NCBI GenBank assembly: GCA_037127255.1
Contig: JBANSL010000008.1
Coordinates: forward strand, 7,435,396-7,499,395
Direction of reading: 5' to 3'
DNA: 64,000 nt
DNA from: Persicaria tinctoria
Taxonomy: Eukaryota > Streptophyta > Magnoliopsida > Caryophyllales > Polygonaceae
In this document: positions 1 through 11,743 of the stretch, one piece after another
Layout of the letters: the number at the start of each line of letters is the position of its first letter
Position numbering within the stretch: the stretch's first letter is position 1
The notes under the pieces: model-generated
The model's input: the letters and a program-made list of their open reading frames with translations, nothing else
The model's database searches: none
Told to the model about the DNA's origin: nothing
Translations under genes and position numbers: made by a program

Positions 1-148
1 CCTCTGGATAAGATTTTTCCGAAAATACGAGAACCACATCAGCCAGAGGTGCAAAATTTTTATGCATTCTAAGACGGATAAAAGTAACTTGTAAGCCTTT
101 AGCTACATTCAATCAACTGTTTGCAAAACCAAAAGAAATAAGACCTAC

Positions 149-224
149 CAATCTGAGCAGCTTCCAGCAGCATCTCTTCCCGAGTCATTTTCTTCTCCTC
201 GCCTTGTTTTTTCCTTGTAATTGG
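149..224 (-). pseudogene. Isolated exon resembling SWC2/YL1 (SWR1 complex subunit)
   Basis: A 76-nt block read on the minus strand has a pyrimidine-rich acceptor ending in CAG just before it and a GTAGGT donor just after it. It encodes PITRKKQGEEKKMTREEM followed by LLEAAQ. This matches what I know of the conserved central part of plant SWC2 (YL1 family), the SWR1 chromatin-remodelling subunit that handles histone H2A.Z. I found no neighbouring SWC2 exons up to position 3480, where the upstream part should lie. It is therefore either an exon of a gene with very long introns running off the left edge, or a captured fragment. The short length keeps confidence moderate. Confidence 0.45.
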
Positions 225-1800
225 CTGAAAAGGGGTCAAAGAAAACATAAGATTTCAGAGAGCGCTAGTGAATTAATCACCAAGTCCTACTCAATTATGT
301 CAAGTTAATTGCAAATAGATTTAAAGAAGCTCTGCATCAGTATAGATTTCTATCAAGTTAACAATCAAAAGAAATTTCCAATTCACTATCTAGGATTACA
401 GTAAGCAGATAATTACACTAAACATCTGCTGCTACATACATCCTTTCACATTTGCTATGACAATCTGTCTAGCATAGTCAGGCTTCTATGATCAGAAGTA
501 ATTTTCATGAGCCGCTTCTCATGGTGGCAACTACAAGTACACATCGATTATTTTTATTTTTAGTATGATCTAGTTCAAGGAGAGCTATCTAACAGGATAA
601 GTAAGCAGCTGCTTTTTCTCAAGTTCCAGTCCTGGCATTTTACTCCAAAACGAGATGAGCACTCAATCCCTACCATGATAAACAAAGAGAATCACAAAAG
701 AAAATTCACAAAACAATGCAAAATATAAATTTCAGGGGGACAACACAGCCGCTCGGGCAAGAGAGGAGGAGATTCAAGAGCGAAACTTCCTCCAAAGCCC
801 CACAGCTGCAGTCAGCGATAGGAAAGAGATAGATGAATTAGGTGGTAAGGGCAGTAGTTGACCTTTGGCGGCTTGCATTGCTCAACGCTAAAGGAAGAGG
901 TTCGTAGGCAAGAGGGTTAGGACGCGCTGGGATGGAGAAGAGAATAAGGGCACACAAAAGTTCCTAACATATACCTCCTTCAATTGTATATAATCCCACA
1001 ATCTTCAGCATGATCCAAATAATTGCTAGATTCAAGATTAAATTTGGAAAAAAAAAATTCAAATCCTAATTCACAGTAAAAGCAGATAATGAAATCAGAC
1101 CTTGGAGATCAAGGAAAAGTGGCGAGGACACACATCTTGGAGAGGTACCTCCTCAGATCACCAACTGATTATCACTCTTCTCTTTAAGAGTTGAGAAGGG
1201 AATTGAGAGATCATCTGTGAAGGATAAAAGGAATATCAAATAATCGAAGAGATTACATGGAGAGAGTACCTCAAATTCATTTATGACATTCACAAAAATC
1301 AACAAGCGAGGCTTCAAGGACCTACAAATACAAGCATCAAAAGCAAGTAGATCCATCCCCAATTCGATCGAATTCAACACATAAAACACTACCGATTGTT
1401 GAACCCTAACCACAAAATCGAATAGAGGCAAATTCATAGTTTTTTTAGCAAAAGAAAATGATTTAAGAACAAGCACACAAATGTTCATACTGAAATAGAT
1501 CCTAGAGTTAGGGAACTTACCTTTGTGACAAAATCATCGACAGAGAGAGATGAAGGCAATGGCAATGCAGTGAGGGAGATGGAGGCTGACGGCAAAGGTG
1601 GTGGATAGGCTGAGATTGATGAACGTACCTTATCCTGATAACACGAATCCCAACCAAAAATCAAGCTAGTGCTATTCTATGTAAAAAAAAATGAACAATA
1701 TTCACAAGCAAGAATTATACAAATTCACAGGCAAGAATTATACAATATTCACAAGCAAGAAGCAATGAAAGACAATTCATAAGCCCTAGAAGGCCGCATT
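225..1800. other. No complete gene; transcript-like stretches on minus strand
   Basis: No long reading frame is supported. On the minus strand two short blocks are followed by good donors: one ends near 1521 (ACAAAG then GTAAG), and one near 1270-1321 has TTTGTAG before it and GTACTC after it. Neither gives a product I recognise. The GC-richer patch at 740-960 looks like an untranslated exon. These may be leftover exons of a captured or decayed gene. Confidence 0.25.
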
Positions 1801-1933
1801 TAGTTCGATGACAAAGGAATCGGTCCTGTATAGTGTATACAAAGGAATAATGAGGCTAAGATTTCGCGTCGTAATATTTATCATCCTATTTTTCTTCTTT
1901 GGGATTCTTATCACTTTCTGCAATATGTATATA

Positions 1934-2000
1934 GCCTATATGGGATTCGAGCCCACATCTTGTGCCTTGGCGCATTTCTCTACCATTTGAGCTAATAGGC
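1934..2000 (-). other. Degenerate tRNA-like sequence (tRNA pseudogene or SINE head)
   Basis: Read on the minus strand the 67 nt begin GCCTATTAGCTC and end CCCATATAGGC. The acceptor arm pairs at six of seven positions. The T arm (GTGGG, loop CTCGAAT, CCCAT) pairs fully with one wobble, and a D-arm CTC/GAG is present. The middle does not fold into an anticodon stem, so no amino acid can be assigned. A functional tRNA is unlikely; a tRNA-derived repeat or pseudogene fits better. Confidence 0.45.
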
Positions 2001-2244
2001 TAAAAAATTGTAGGAAAAAATTCAAAACCAATATGAACAATGATGAATCAAAGTAGGGAAAAAATTAAACAACCCATCAAACTGATCAACAATACTGAGA
2101 ATTATCAGTTGGTAAAAAAAATTGAAATAAGATGAATAACAAAATATGCTCATCTTGTTCACAATAAACTAACATAAGAACTTGAGTGTATATAGTACTA
2201 CTTTTATGCTGAAAGTCAGAAATTATAAGTTGGAGATGAGAAGC

Positions 2245-2330
2245 TCAGTTCTTTCTAGCCACAACAGCTGTAATTCCACTAACTATGAGTCCCACAGCTA
2301 TAGCTGCGATCCCTATCCCAATCACACCAT
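2245..2330 (-). pseudogene. Isolated last exon resembling FIS1 (mitochondrial/peroxisomal fission protein)
   Basis: On the minus strand, after an ACACAG acceptor, the frame reads (D)GVIGIGIAAIAVGLIVSG, then ITAVVARKN and a stop. This is the single C-terminal tail-anchor helix plus basic end typical of plant FIS1 proteins (usual form DGVIGIGIAA...ARKK), which recruit division factors to mitochondria and peroxisomes. The splice phase also fits, since the aspartate codon would be split. None of the upstream TPR exons is visible between 2331 and 3480, so only the terminal exon is present. It is probably a captured or decayed fragment, as with the SWC2-like exon on the same strand at 149. Confidence 0.6.
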
Positions 2331-2825
2331 CTGTGTTTCACCGGAAAAAAAAAACTTACACAAGTCAAAAGTTTATCTTTCCTTTAAATTCCTGCTTTGG
2401 TTCGTCTCATGAATCAATATGAACAATGATGAATCAAAGTAGGGAAAAAAAAAAATATTTTTCCTGCTTTGGTTTTAATCCTACAATGATCAGGTTGTTG
2501 ACTAAAACACTGTTTCATCTCATGTTTCCATGAATTCTGTTTTAGGTGTTCCAAAAAAAGTATAATTAGATGCTCTAAATGGCCATTCACTGATTTCAAC
2601 AGCTCCAAAAGCCTTCCACCAGCTCTAAAACCAGTTAGTTGCCAACAAAGCATGAGCACTCAAGAATTAAAGTTAAACTGGTCAAGGATTCCTCCAGTTC
2701 TGGCTGTTTTTGTATCTTACAAACTTGCTTCCATTCCTAATTTTTTCTTTGCATCAACTAGGTAGCTTTGTTCCACAAGTTATCGATTGATCTTTGTAGC
2801 TTCTCTATTTTCAATTTATTTTCCA

Positions 2826-2943
2826 GCATTTGGGGCATCGTTTTGCTCTTTAAGAGGCAAATTAAAGACGAACTCAACTTTCCTGCATTTGGGGCATCTT
2901 TTTGCTCTTTAAGAGCCAAATTAAAGATGAACTCAATGTATGT
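2826..2943. repeat. Tandem duplication, 59-bp unit, two copies
   Basis: The block starting GCATTTGGGGCATC recurs 59 bases later with a handful of substitutions; both copies run through a CTCTTTAAGAG motif to GAACTCAA. It lies in otherwise unannotated DNA. Confidence 0.75.
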
Positions 2944-3269
2944 TGAGGTTCAATACAAGAAAACTTCCCTACTTGGAACACTAAATGCACCCATGACATC
3001 GCCTTCAATCCTCGACAGTTTATCGGATCAACCCAAGAACACACGAAATTTATTAACACAAAACCCTAAATTTCCTAATGCGAAACTTCATGCAACAAAT
3101 TATCGAAACCCTAGATTCGTCCCATGAATCTTAAAATTTGTCCCAATTTTCGAAACCCTAAAATTCTAAATTGAAAACATTCAATCAAGAACTGATCCTA
3201 ATTTCGTACTCTAGATCACTCATATCAATCAATATAAAGAAATTTAAGAAAATTAATTGAAATTTCATA

Positions 3270-3480
3270 CCTTTCGAAACCTTTCGAACTTGCAATTTTC
3301 GAAACCCTTCTAACTTCACCAACCGCCACCACACAGTCCGCCAGCAGACACCGCTGGAGACGCCGCCTTCGTATCCGCCGCCATCGCCACCGGTTGAAGG
3401 TTTCGCTTTCTCCCTGCTTTCTATTCTCAGGTATAGGTTTCTTCTCCGTCCTTTGAATCGTTCATCGAGCTTTCTCCTTC
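3270..3480 (-). other. GC-rich pocket, possible first (untranslated) exon
   Basis: This patch is far more GC-rich than its surroundings. On the minus strand it holds a 22-codon frame starting at about 3382 (MAADTKAAS...), stopping before a GTATGA donor near 3275. It could be the 5' exon of a transcript heading left toward the FIS1-like and SWC2-like exons. The short frame has no recognisable family. Confidence 0.2.
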
Positions 3481-3608
3481 CTCTTGACTCTTGTTAAAAC
3501 AATTTTGATATATTAAGAAAAAGTCCCCACATTATTTCTAAATATTACATTATTTACCCCATAAAAGTTTAAACTCACAATCTTCTTTCAACACATGTTT
3601 TGGGTCCC

Positions 3609-4829
3609 ACACTTTTTTTTAGTCCGGATGGTACCCCTGAATTTTGTCAAAAGTTCGGCTCATGCCCAAAATTCATATTTTCTCCTTTTTAATGAATAAA
3701 ATCACCATTTCTTTTTTCTTTTTTCATAAAAAGCCCCTTTACTTTTAACACATTGAACAAAACTACCTATTATTTGACTAAATTCAATACAAAAGTGATA
3801 ACACCATCTTTAATTTTAAATTGTACAAAATCACATATTGTTTCCGAAAATTTTATCTTAAAATCACCCTTTTTCCCAAAAAAATAGAACAAGATCACTA
3901 AGTTTTTAAAATTGTACAAAAGATCTATTATTTTTTTCATACTTTGCAAAAACAAAAAAATACTAATTATTTTCCAAAACAATATTTAACATATATTATT
4001 TTCCAAAATAATATTTAACCTATAGCTCAGTAACTTTAAACATTTGTAAACGTGATCGATCAATTTAACCAAATACTCGATTAGATTTTTATTGAAAAGG
4101 AAAAGTAAAGTTTATTTATTTCATTTTGTTCTCTTATAAAAGAAAAATATCATAAAAGATTAATCATTCTTATCTTATTAGATTAATAGATTTTATGTAT
4201 TCCAAACAAAATAAATGAATAACACCTTCTTTTATTATATAAGAAGTGGTTTTGTGCAATTTTTAAAGCATAAAGGGTGGTTTTACCAAATTATGATTCT
4301 ATGAAGAGTGTTTTGTAATTTATAGGTTTTTTTTTTCACGTAATAAGATGGTGAATTTGTGCAAAGTTTCTTAATGAGTGATTATATACATGCAAATACA
4401 ATGTTTGAAAAATAATGAGATTTGTTTTTTACGAACTATGAAAAATATATAATGGATATTTTGTTTAATGTTAAAAATAATGGTTGATTTTCTTCAAAAA
4501 AATTGTAAACAATGGGCGATTTTTTGCTAAAACTTTGGCAATAATGTATGATTTTGTTAATTTTTAAAAATAAAGTTGATTTTGTCACTTTTTTTTTGTT
4601 GAATGTAGTTAAATAATAGATAGTTTTGTTCGATTTGTTAAAAGTAAGGGGCTTTTTATGAAAAAAGAAAAAAATAAAGGGTGGTTTTATTCATTAAAAA
4701 GAAGAAAATATAAATTTTGGGCATGAGCCGAACTTTTGACAAAACTCAGGGGTACCATCCGGACTAAAAAAAGTGCAGGACACCATCCGGAATTGTCATA
4801 AACTCAGGGGCACCAAACGGAATTTCCCT
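3609..4829. mobile_element. Foldback (long inverted repeat) element, Mutator-like
   Basis: The two halves are inverted copies. The left arm runs from about 3612 (CACTTTTTTTTAGTCCGG, then a GGTACCCCTGA block and AAAGTTCGGCTCATGCCC). The same text appears reverse-complemented at about 4660-4775, and similarity continues inward through AAAAAGCCCC and ACAAAACTA blocks. The right terminus reads GGGAAATTCCG on the minus strand, similar to the GGGAAATTTACAG end of the element at 44360. The left arm lacks the outermost ~50 bases, so that end is truncated or diverged and no target duplication can be given. No coding capacity is visible. Confidence 0.65.
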
Positions 4830-5380
4830 ATTTTTTTTAATGGAAACAACTTGCTTTGCCGAACCCTCATGTGAAGATTTTGTCGATTTTTTATGAAGAC
4901 ATATTACAAGAATGATTACTTCCTATCTTGTTATTATTTTATTTTTTTGATAAGGTAAAAATTCGATGTCAGATAAAACTGAAAATCGATAGTCGATAAG
5001 TCGGCAGACGGTAAACCGTCTAAACAAACAGAAAATACAATGATAGTGCAGATACAAGCAACAACACGGGTAGCCCATAGTTTGATCTGCATCTTTCGCT
5101 TTTTTTTTTATTAGGTAAGAATTCGAGTTCATAAATATCTGAATTCGAGGACCGGTCAAGTAGACCTTGGCAAACACAGGTAGGTCTGCTCGGCCCGCCC
5201 CGCCCGCCCGCATTAGCGGGCATACTTGGACATGGGGAAAAGCCCACACGGGCAGCTAGGTCCGGCCCGCGCCCGCAGCGGATGCGGATGCGGGATTGGA
5301 CATATCAATCAACCCGTTACGGGTCGCGCCTTTTTTAATTAATTAAAATTAATATATATATATATATGTAATAAATAATA

Positions 5381-6180
5381 CTCCCTCCGTTTAACAAAAC
5401 TTGACGTTTTACTATTCATGCACTTTTTTTAGGAGCTAAAAACTATATAAAATATCGACTTTTTAAATAATTTTTTTTAACAATTTCGTAGTTATTATTA
5501 ATAAGTACAAACTTGTTAAAAAAAAAAATTTAAAAATGAATATTTTATACAATGTTCTAAAAGGCGTTAGGCGGTGGGTGGCCGCCTAGCGCCTAGGCGG
5601 TGATGCGAGTACCTAGGCGGCGCCTAGGCGGACTTAGAACAAACTTGATTATTTCCTTATATTTTAATGCATACCACATGTCAATAACTCATATAATGTA
5701 ATAATTATTCACAATATCACTCATAAACCCTAATTTGCGGTGCTTAACATACAATAGAGTAAATAAACGCAAAAAGTACGCATCTAACTAGTGACTCTGA
5801 ACATCCTAAAATCTAAAATAATAGGTTCTACTCAATGACAAATACATCCCGACTTGGGGGATAAAAAAACCTAAGTCGACTAATCACATACCTAGAAGCC
5901 AAAATTGGATATCCGTTGGGCTAGGCGGGCCTAGGCGGTGCCTGACGGGACTAGGCGGAGTCTAGGCGGGGTCTAGGCGGCGCCTAGGTGGGACTAGGCG
6001 GATTTCCGCCTAGAAGGCTGCCTAGGCTTAAAAATTCCTAGGTGTCCTACCGCCTAGCACCCAGGCGGCGCCTAGGCGGTGTCTAGGCGCGGTTTTTAAA
6101 ACACTGATTTTATATAGTTTTTATCCTTTTAAAAAAGCGTGTGTGAATAGTAAACGACAAGTTTTGTTGAACGGAGGGAG
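5381..6180. mobile_element. Stowaway-type MITE (Tc1/mariner), split by a nested hAT
   Basis: Terminal repeats CTCCCTCCGTTTAACAAAAC and its inverse ending AACGGAGGGAG are flanked on both sides by TA (5379-5380 and 6181-6182), the standard target for this group. The subterminal text (TTTACTATTCATGCAC) is shared with the copy at 21261. Without the insert the element is about 235 bp, close to the copy at 21261. Confidence 0.85.
5550..6106. mobile_element. Non-autonomous hAT element nested in the Stowaway
   Basis: The termini CAATGTTCTAAAAGGCG and, inverted, CAGTGTTTTAAAAACCGC form imperfect inverted repeats. An exact 8-bp duplication ATTTTATA flanks the element (5542-5549 and 6107-6114), which identifies the hAT superfamily. 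Both subterminal regions are crowded with CCTAGGCGG-type motifs, about twenty in all, which are plausible transposase-binding or strongly structured repeats. There is no reading frame of note. Confidence 0.85.
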
Positions 6181-6366
6181 TATTAATTATTCATTTAAAA
6201 AAATAAAAAATACGGAATAGTATATATATAAATTTGATAGAATATCCCCTTTTGAACTTTTAATTAAGTAATTAACATCTTTTATAGTTTTATTAGTCGT
6301 GTTGTCAGCCTTGAAAGTTTAATTACGCTAGAGTACCCCATTCCACCTTCCCTTTCAATTTCAGAT

Positions 6367-6816
6367 ATGTGGACCTCCCATGTGATTCTCAATATATCTC
6401 CATCTTTCTCAACCTTCGGTGCTCACCCTCGCCTCTTCGTTCGGACCGCCGAAGTCATCGCCTCCGCTTCCCCTTCCATTGCAAGCGTAAGAGATTCAGA
6501 CTCCTCCGTGTCCAAATCTCCTCCTCCTCTTCTTCTTCTTTTTTTTTTTGTTAATTTCTCCTCGCCGACGTCGAATTCGATCATCGTTGTTGAGGAACGG
6601 GGAGCTTTAACACCGCTAGTGGATTGGAAGGGCCTCGGTGGATGCGGGGAGGAGAGAGGGACACTCTCTAGTATTAGCAGTGTTAGATTTAAGGTTTCTG
6701 GATTGGACGATGCTTCATCGGAAAGCTCGTCGATTGGTGCTCCAGGCGATGGCGACGGAGATGAGACTGGCTCCGGTGGCGATGATGACTTGGTTCAGAG
6801 CACTCTCTCTGAATGA
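6367..6816 (+). CDS. Hypothetical open frame, possible first exon
   Basis: An open frame of 149 codons starts with ATG. Its second half is acidic and Gly/Ser/Asp-rich (GAPGDGDGDETGSGGDDD). The local GC content is higher than around it, and a TTCTTCTT tract lies inside the frame. No domain is recognised. The 3' side to 7600 has no convincing continuation, although the phrase ACGAGGACTATGAAATTGTT occurs twice, near 7121 and 7200. It may be a decayed gene start, a 5' untranslated exon or chance. Confidence 0.25.
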   Translation: MWTSHVILNISPSFSTFGAHPRLFVRTAEVIASASPSIASVRDSDSSVSKSPPPLLLLFFFVNFSSPTSNSIIVVEERGALTPLVDWKGLGGCGEERGTLSSISSVRFKVSGLDDASSESSSIGAPGDGDGDETGSGGDDDLVQSTLSE

Positions 6817-6839
6817 TGCCAAGTGACTGGCTCCGAACT

Positions 6840-8240
6840 GGTAATCTCCCTCTCCCTCTCCCTCCTCTTTCCCCTTTTGTTGATTCCATTCGCTTTCTAT
6901 TCTAATTGATAGAGATCTGCACGTTGCTGGGCTGATTTGTGTTCGCTTGCTTGATTTTGTTGTCGTTGTTGAATTTATGCAATTATGTGATTAACAACCT
7001 CTCTTGTCTTGACTCTCATGACACATTTCAAGAATTTGATGGGATTTTCGAAAATCTCTAATGCATATAAGGTGTTTGTGAAAATGTCGAGTAGAAGGAT
7101 GAGTGATGAAATATTGTTGAATGTACGAGGACTATGAAATTGTTTGTGTTTTGGATTGAGCATTTGTGATTTGGATTGATCAGGTTAAACGGAAGAGCTG
7201 ACGAGGACTATGAAATTGTTGTCCCTAACGATGACTTTGGATTGTACGCCAATACGCCATTGACATTTTGGATGCTTCGCTTGTGAGATTATCCCTATAA
7301 ACTTTGGTGATCAGATTGTAATTGTGAACTTTGCGTGTTTTAACAGAAATTAGTTGCTCTCGATAACTACTGAAAATGGTACTCGGTGTCAATTTCCCCC
7401 AGCCATAGTCAATGCTAATCAAATTGGACTAAGAAAAAATCTAATAGTAGTATTGTAAAAAATAGGAGATAAATGCTTTTCTGGCTCCTCTGTTCAGAAA
7501 CGGTATCCCCTGTGATGAGATTGATTCTAGTCCATTCGCAGATAAGCATTTAGATTGATTCAAGCTTGCAATTTCCACCTTCAAGGTAAACGATTGGAAC
7601 CTTTTTGATACTATTAGAGTTATTACACTCCAAGGATGACATGATTCTTTTGAAGGCTCACAAAGTCCTAAATTATGACATAAACTATTCCATGCTACTG
7701 TGCAAGTGTGTTTACAAGAAAAGCTTCATTGTTTTTTTATCTCATTTCTTTACAAAATCAGTATTCATTGTTTTTATCTCATTTCTTTACCAAATCAGTA
7801 TGCTTTTATATTTATTAAACTTTTAACATTTGTTTCATAAAAAAAATCAACACAAAGTTCAAAGTTACGTCTCATTTAACTATCAAATCATTTATAGGAT
7901 AATTAAACGAGATCTATACTTTTGAATGGATATAAAAGTGATTTTAATGGGTATATTATGCCTTCAAAGGGCATAATATACAAGAAAATTGCCCGTATTT
8001 CCTTTTGGGCTCCTCAGCCCATGGACCCTATCTTGGACTCTTGATTATGGACCAATTCAAATATTCATCAAAATTCAATGCCCAAACCGTTTTCTTTACA
8101 GTAAACAACCCAAATAACACATTCAGAAATGACCAAGTAAAAAAAAGAAGAGGTAAATAACATAATACATTTAGAAAAATAAACTATGGTCACACACACC
8201 TTCATTTCTCTACCCCTTAACCTAAATGAACACATTAGTA
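6840..8240. other. Intergenic, no gene seen
   Basis: AT-rich DNA between the hypothetical frame and the receptor kinase. It contains short direct repeats but no supported coding region. The part next to 8244 would hold the 3' untranslated region of the minus-strand kinase. Confidence 0.5.
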
Positions 8241-8243
8241 GTA

Positions 8244-11200
8244 TTATGCACTGAACGTTGATGAATGGAGCAATGAAGACCCTGAGAAGCTTGTGTTATT
8301 ACTGCTCTTTTGATACAACAGCCCTTCCATTGCCGGCCTCGACGACGACGATGTCGCCTGCACTCCGGCCTCTCCTACATTGCTCGGATTCTCGATCTTG
8401 AGTAGCTTGTCCGCCTTCGCCAGCTCCTCCCTCTCATGCTTGATCTCCTTGAGCATTGCCGACACATCCCTCATCGTAGGCCTCTCGTCGGGGGTCGGGT
8501 TCACGCATAGGAGCGCGATTCCTAGCACTTGCATCATCTCATCAATCTCGGATTGTGGCCTGGCTAGCATCCCGGGGTCCAGGACTTCGACCCCTCCCCT
8601 CTTTCGCCTCACCCAATCGACCACATGTAGCCCTTCCGGTATCGTTGGGTCTATCGGTTGCTTGCCCGTCAACACCTCCATGACCACCACTCCGTAGCTG
8701 TAGACATCGCTCTTCTCCGTGATCTTCATACTATAACCATACTCTGCACAAAACACCGATTTCTGTTAAGCCTTACTAGCGTAGCTGATAAAGATGACAT
8801 TCTGTAACCGTAACCAAAACATATGCATGATTGAAGAGATTGAAACTAACCAGGTGCAATGTATCCATAAGAGCCAGCAACCGTGTGAGATGACCGAGCA
8901 TAGTCACCATCTTCGACGAGCTTTGCCAAGCCAAAATCCGCAATGTAGGGCTCAAACTCCATACCAATGAGGATGTTATTCGCCTTGATATCTCGGTGGA
9001 CGATTGGTGGGGCGCAATCATGGTGCAAGTAGGCGAGGCCATTGGCCGCGCCCAGCAGGATTCGGTACCTCAGCTCCCACTCCAAAGCATTCCCTGACCT
9101 CTCATGGAGCAGACTTCCCAAGCTCCCATTCGGCATGTAATCGTACATGAGCAGCCTGGTCCGCTTGTTCCAGCAGCAGCCCAAGAATCGAACGATGTTC
9201 TTGTGCCGGATTGATCCGAGAGTCTTGATCTCTGCAGAGAACGAATCGCGGACACTGGGCTTGCAATCTTCGTCATTGTCATATCCGTTTGGTGAGGCCG
9301 GCCAGAGCTTCTTCACCGCGATGACCTCTCCGTTGTCCATGTCAGCTCGATAGACGATCCCCGAGCAGCCTTTGCCTATCGCGTTCGAGTCCACAAGGCA
9401 CCTCAGCACCTGGTCCACCGAGATGTTCAGCTTCTGGAACGGGATGAAGTGCCAAGGCCACGAGTCTCCGAGCTCCGACTCGTCGTCTCCTTCGGCTGTC
9501 TTCCTTACTCGGATAACCGCGAAGATTCCCATGATAAGCATTGTAACTGTCAAAGTGATCAGCAATGCAAGAGCTAGCCTTAGCCTCCTTGTACTCTTTT
9601 TCTCTCCTTTTTCGGTTCCTCCTTCGGTGTTGGTTAAGAAGCATGAATCGCGAGCAACCGAGCATAAGAGCTCGTTACCGGCTAAATCGGCCTGAGGGAG
9701 CTGCCTGAAGAGCTTGGTGTCGGGTAGGTAGCCGGTGAAGTTGTTGAACGAGACGTTGAGGGAGACGAGGTTATCAAGGCTGGCAAGCGGAACAAGACCG
9801 CCATTGAGCCTGTTGTGCGAGAGGTCGAGTATGGAGAGCTTGTCGAGAGCGGAAATCTGGCTCGGGATCGGACCCGTGAGGCCGTTCCAGCTGAGGTTTA
9901 GAGCGATTTCCAAAGCCTCGATCTTACAAAGCTCGATTGGAATGTCGCCAGTGAGACCATTGCTACTAAGATCAAGCAATTGCAGATTCGAGCAGAGCCC
10001 AAGGGACCGCGGTATTGATCCCGAAAGCTTGTTGCTGCTCAACATCAGCTTGGTTAACGACACAAGCCGGCTAAAGCTCGCCAGGATTTGCCCCTCGAAC
10101 CCGTTTCCTGATCCATCCAAGACCTCCAAGCTCGACAGGGATGACAATGAGTCGGGCAGCGAGCCAGACAGTCTATTGTTACTAAGGTCCAGCATTTGCA
10201 GCTGCGTGCAGCTACCGATCTCATCCGGTATCGATCCACTAAGGCGATTGCTCGACAAATCGAGAAAGTTGAGGCTTCTCAGCCTCCCAATCTCCCTCGG
10301 AATCCCACCTGTGATCCGATTGCGTCCGAGCCTCAGCCTCACGAGCGACAAGCAGTTCCCTATCTCGGCCGGAATCACACCTGAAATATCGTTCGAAATC
10401 AGCAACAGCTTGGTGAGATTCTGCAGCTGAAACAGACCAGTGGGGATTCCACCGGTCAAGGAGTTGTGTGACAGATCAAGTGCCTGAAGATTGCGACAAT
10501 CCGCCAAGCTCGACGGGATGGTTCCCTCGAGCTGATTCTGCCAAGCGAAGAAGACACTGAGCTGGGAGAGGCTCCCGAGCTCCGGTGGGATCAACCCGGA
10601 GATCTGATTAGTATCCAGCTGAAGCTGCTGCAAATTCGACGCATTGGACAGGACCGGAGGTATCGAACCCGACACATTGTTGTTGCTGATCATGAACTCC
10701 TGGAGCTGGTGCAGCCTCCCAACGGACAGTGGAATGGTACCGGAGAGCGAGTTCAGCGAGAAATCGATGGTGACGAGACTAGTACAGTTGCCAATCTCTT
10801 CCGGGATCGGTCCAGCTAGTGAGTTCTGCCATAGCAGGAGCCTCTCGAGCTTCCTGAGCTTTCCGAGCTCGGTCGGGATCGGCCCGGAGAGGCTATTCTC
10901 ATACAGATACAAGTTCACGAGCTCGGAGCAATCCCCCAATTCAGGGGGGATCGCACCAGTGATCTGAGTGGTGTAAATTGACAGTGTTTGCAGCTTGCTT
11001 AGTTTGCCCAAGGACGCCGGTAACGAGCCCGAAACTTGGGTATCGGCTAAGCCGAGAACGGCGAGGTTTCTCAGGTCGCCGTACTGAACTGGGATGCCTC
11101 CATTGATGTCCTTGTTGCCACCTGCTCTGAGGACCTCGAGGGCCGGAATCAGGCTGAGCTCGGGAGGTAAGGGACCGGAGAGTTTGTTGTCGAAGATGAG

Positions 11201-11743
11201 GAGGTTTTTGAGGGTTTTGCAGTTGCTGAGATCGGCTGGGATTTTTCCGGTGAGCTGGTTGGAGTTGAGGATTAGGGTTTCGAGGCTTTGGAGGTTTCCG
11301 ATTGAGGACGGGATTGGACCGGAGAGGGAGTTTGAGCTCAAATCAATGGCGGTGAGTGAGGTGATTCGGCCAATTTCTTCTGGAATTGGCCCCGTCAGGT
11401 TCGCATTCGAGATGGTGAGGTTGGAGAGAGAGGCGAACGAGGCGAGATTGGGCGGGAACGGGAGGTGGAGAGCGATGGAGTGGATGGTGATCTGCGAAAC
11501 TAACCCTTGAGCAGAGCAAGCTATGGCGGTCCATTTACAAGGTGTAGGGTCTTTGAGGCTCCAATCTGAGAGCTCTGATGGAGGTGAGGGAGAGGACTGA
11601 AGCCAATTGTAGAGCAAAGAGACCTCGTTAATGGCGGTCGCGGAGGGAGGAGAGAGAAAGAGGAGAAAACAAAGGAAAAACAGGGGAGGCCGAATTGGGG
11701 GTTGTTGAATTAGGGTTTGCTTCCTCGAGGTATGAATCGACAT
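8244..11743 (-). CDS. LRR receptor-like kinase, RGF-receptor type (RGI1/RGI2-like)
   Basis: Two exons, 11743..8851 and 8743..8244, with a 107-bp GT-AG intron that splits the APE-motif codon in YIAPEYGYS. The product is 1130 aa. The start is the ATG at 11743; the open frame extends three codons further but only to a TTG. A hydrophobic signal peptide covers residues ~19-37. An N-terminal LRR cap (NWLQSS...CKW) and about 24 LRRs follow to ~690. One transmembrane helix lies at ~721-744. The kinase domain follows: glycine loop GKGCSG ~790, Lys811 in AVKK, Glu838, HRD Asp918, DFG Asp936. All catalytic residues are present, so it is an RD kinase. RAGG at 206-209 fits the RxGG motif described for RGF-peptide receptors. 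By family it is a plasma-membrane receptor for sulfated root meristem growth peptides; the exact paralogue is not settled. Confidence 0.93.

Noticed and set aside
1808..1990. 60-codon open frame on plus strand
   Set aside because: Its second half is the antisense of a tRNA-like sequence (the GFEP-type peptide is a typical artefact of this).
1934..2000. Functional tRNA gene
   Set aside because: Acceptor and T arms pair but no anticodon stem can be formed.
9735..10430. 231-codon frame opposite the LRR region
   Set aside because: Antisense shadow of the regular leucine-rich repeats.
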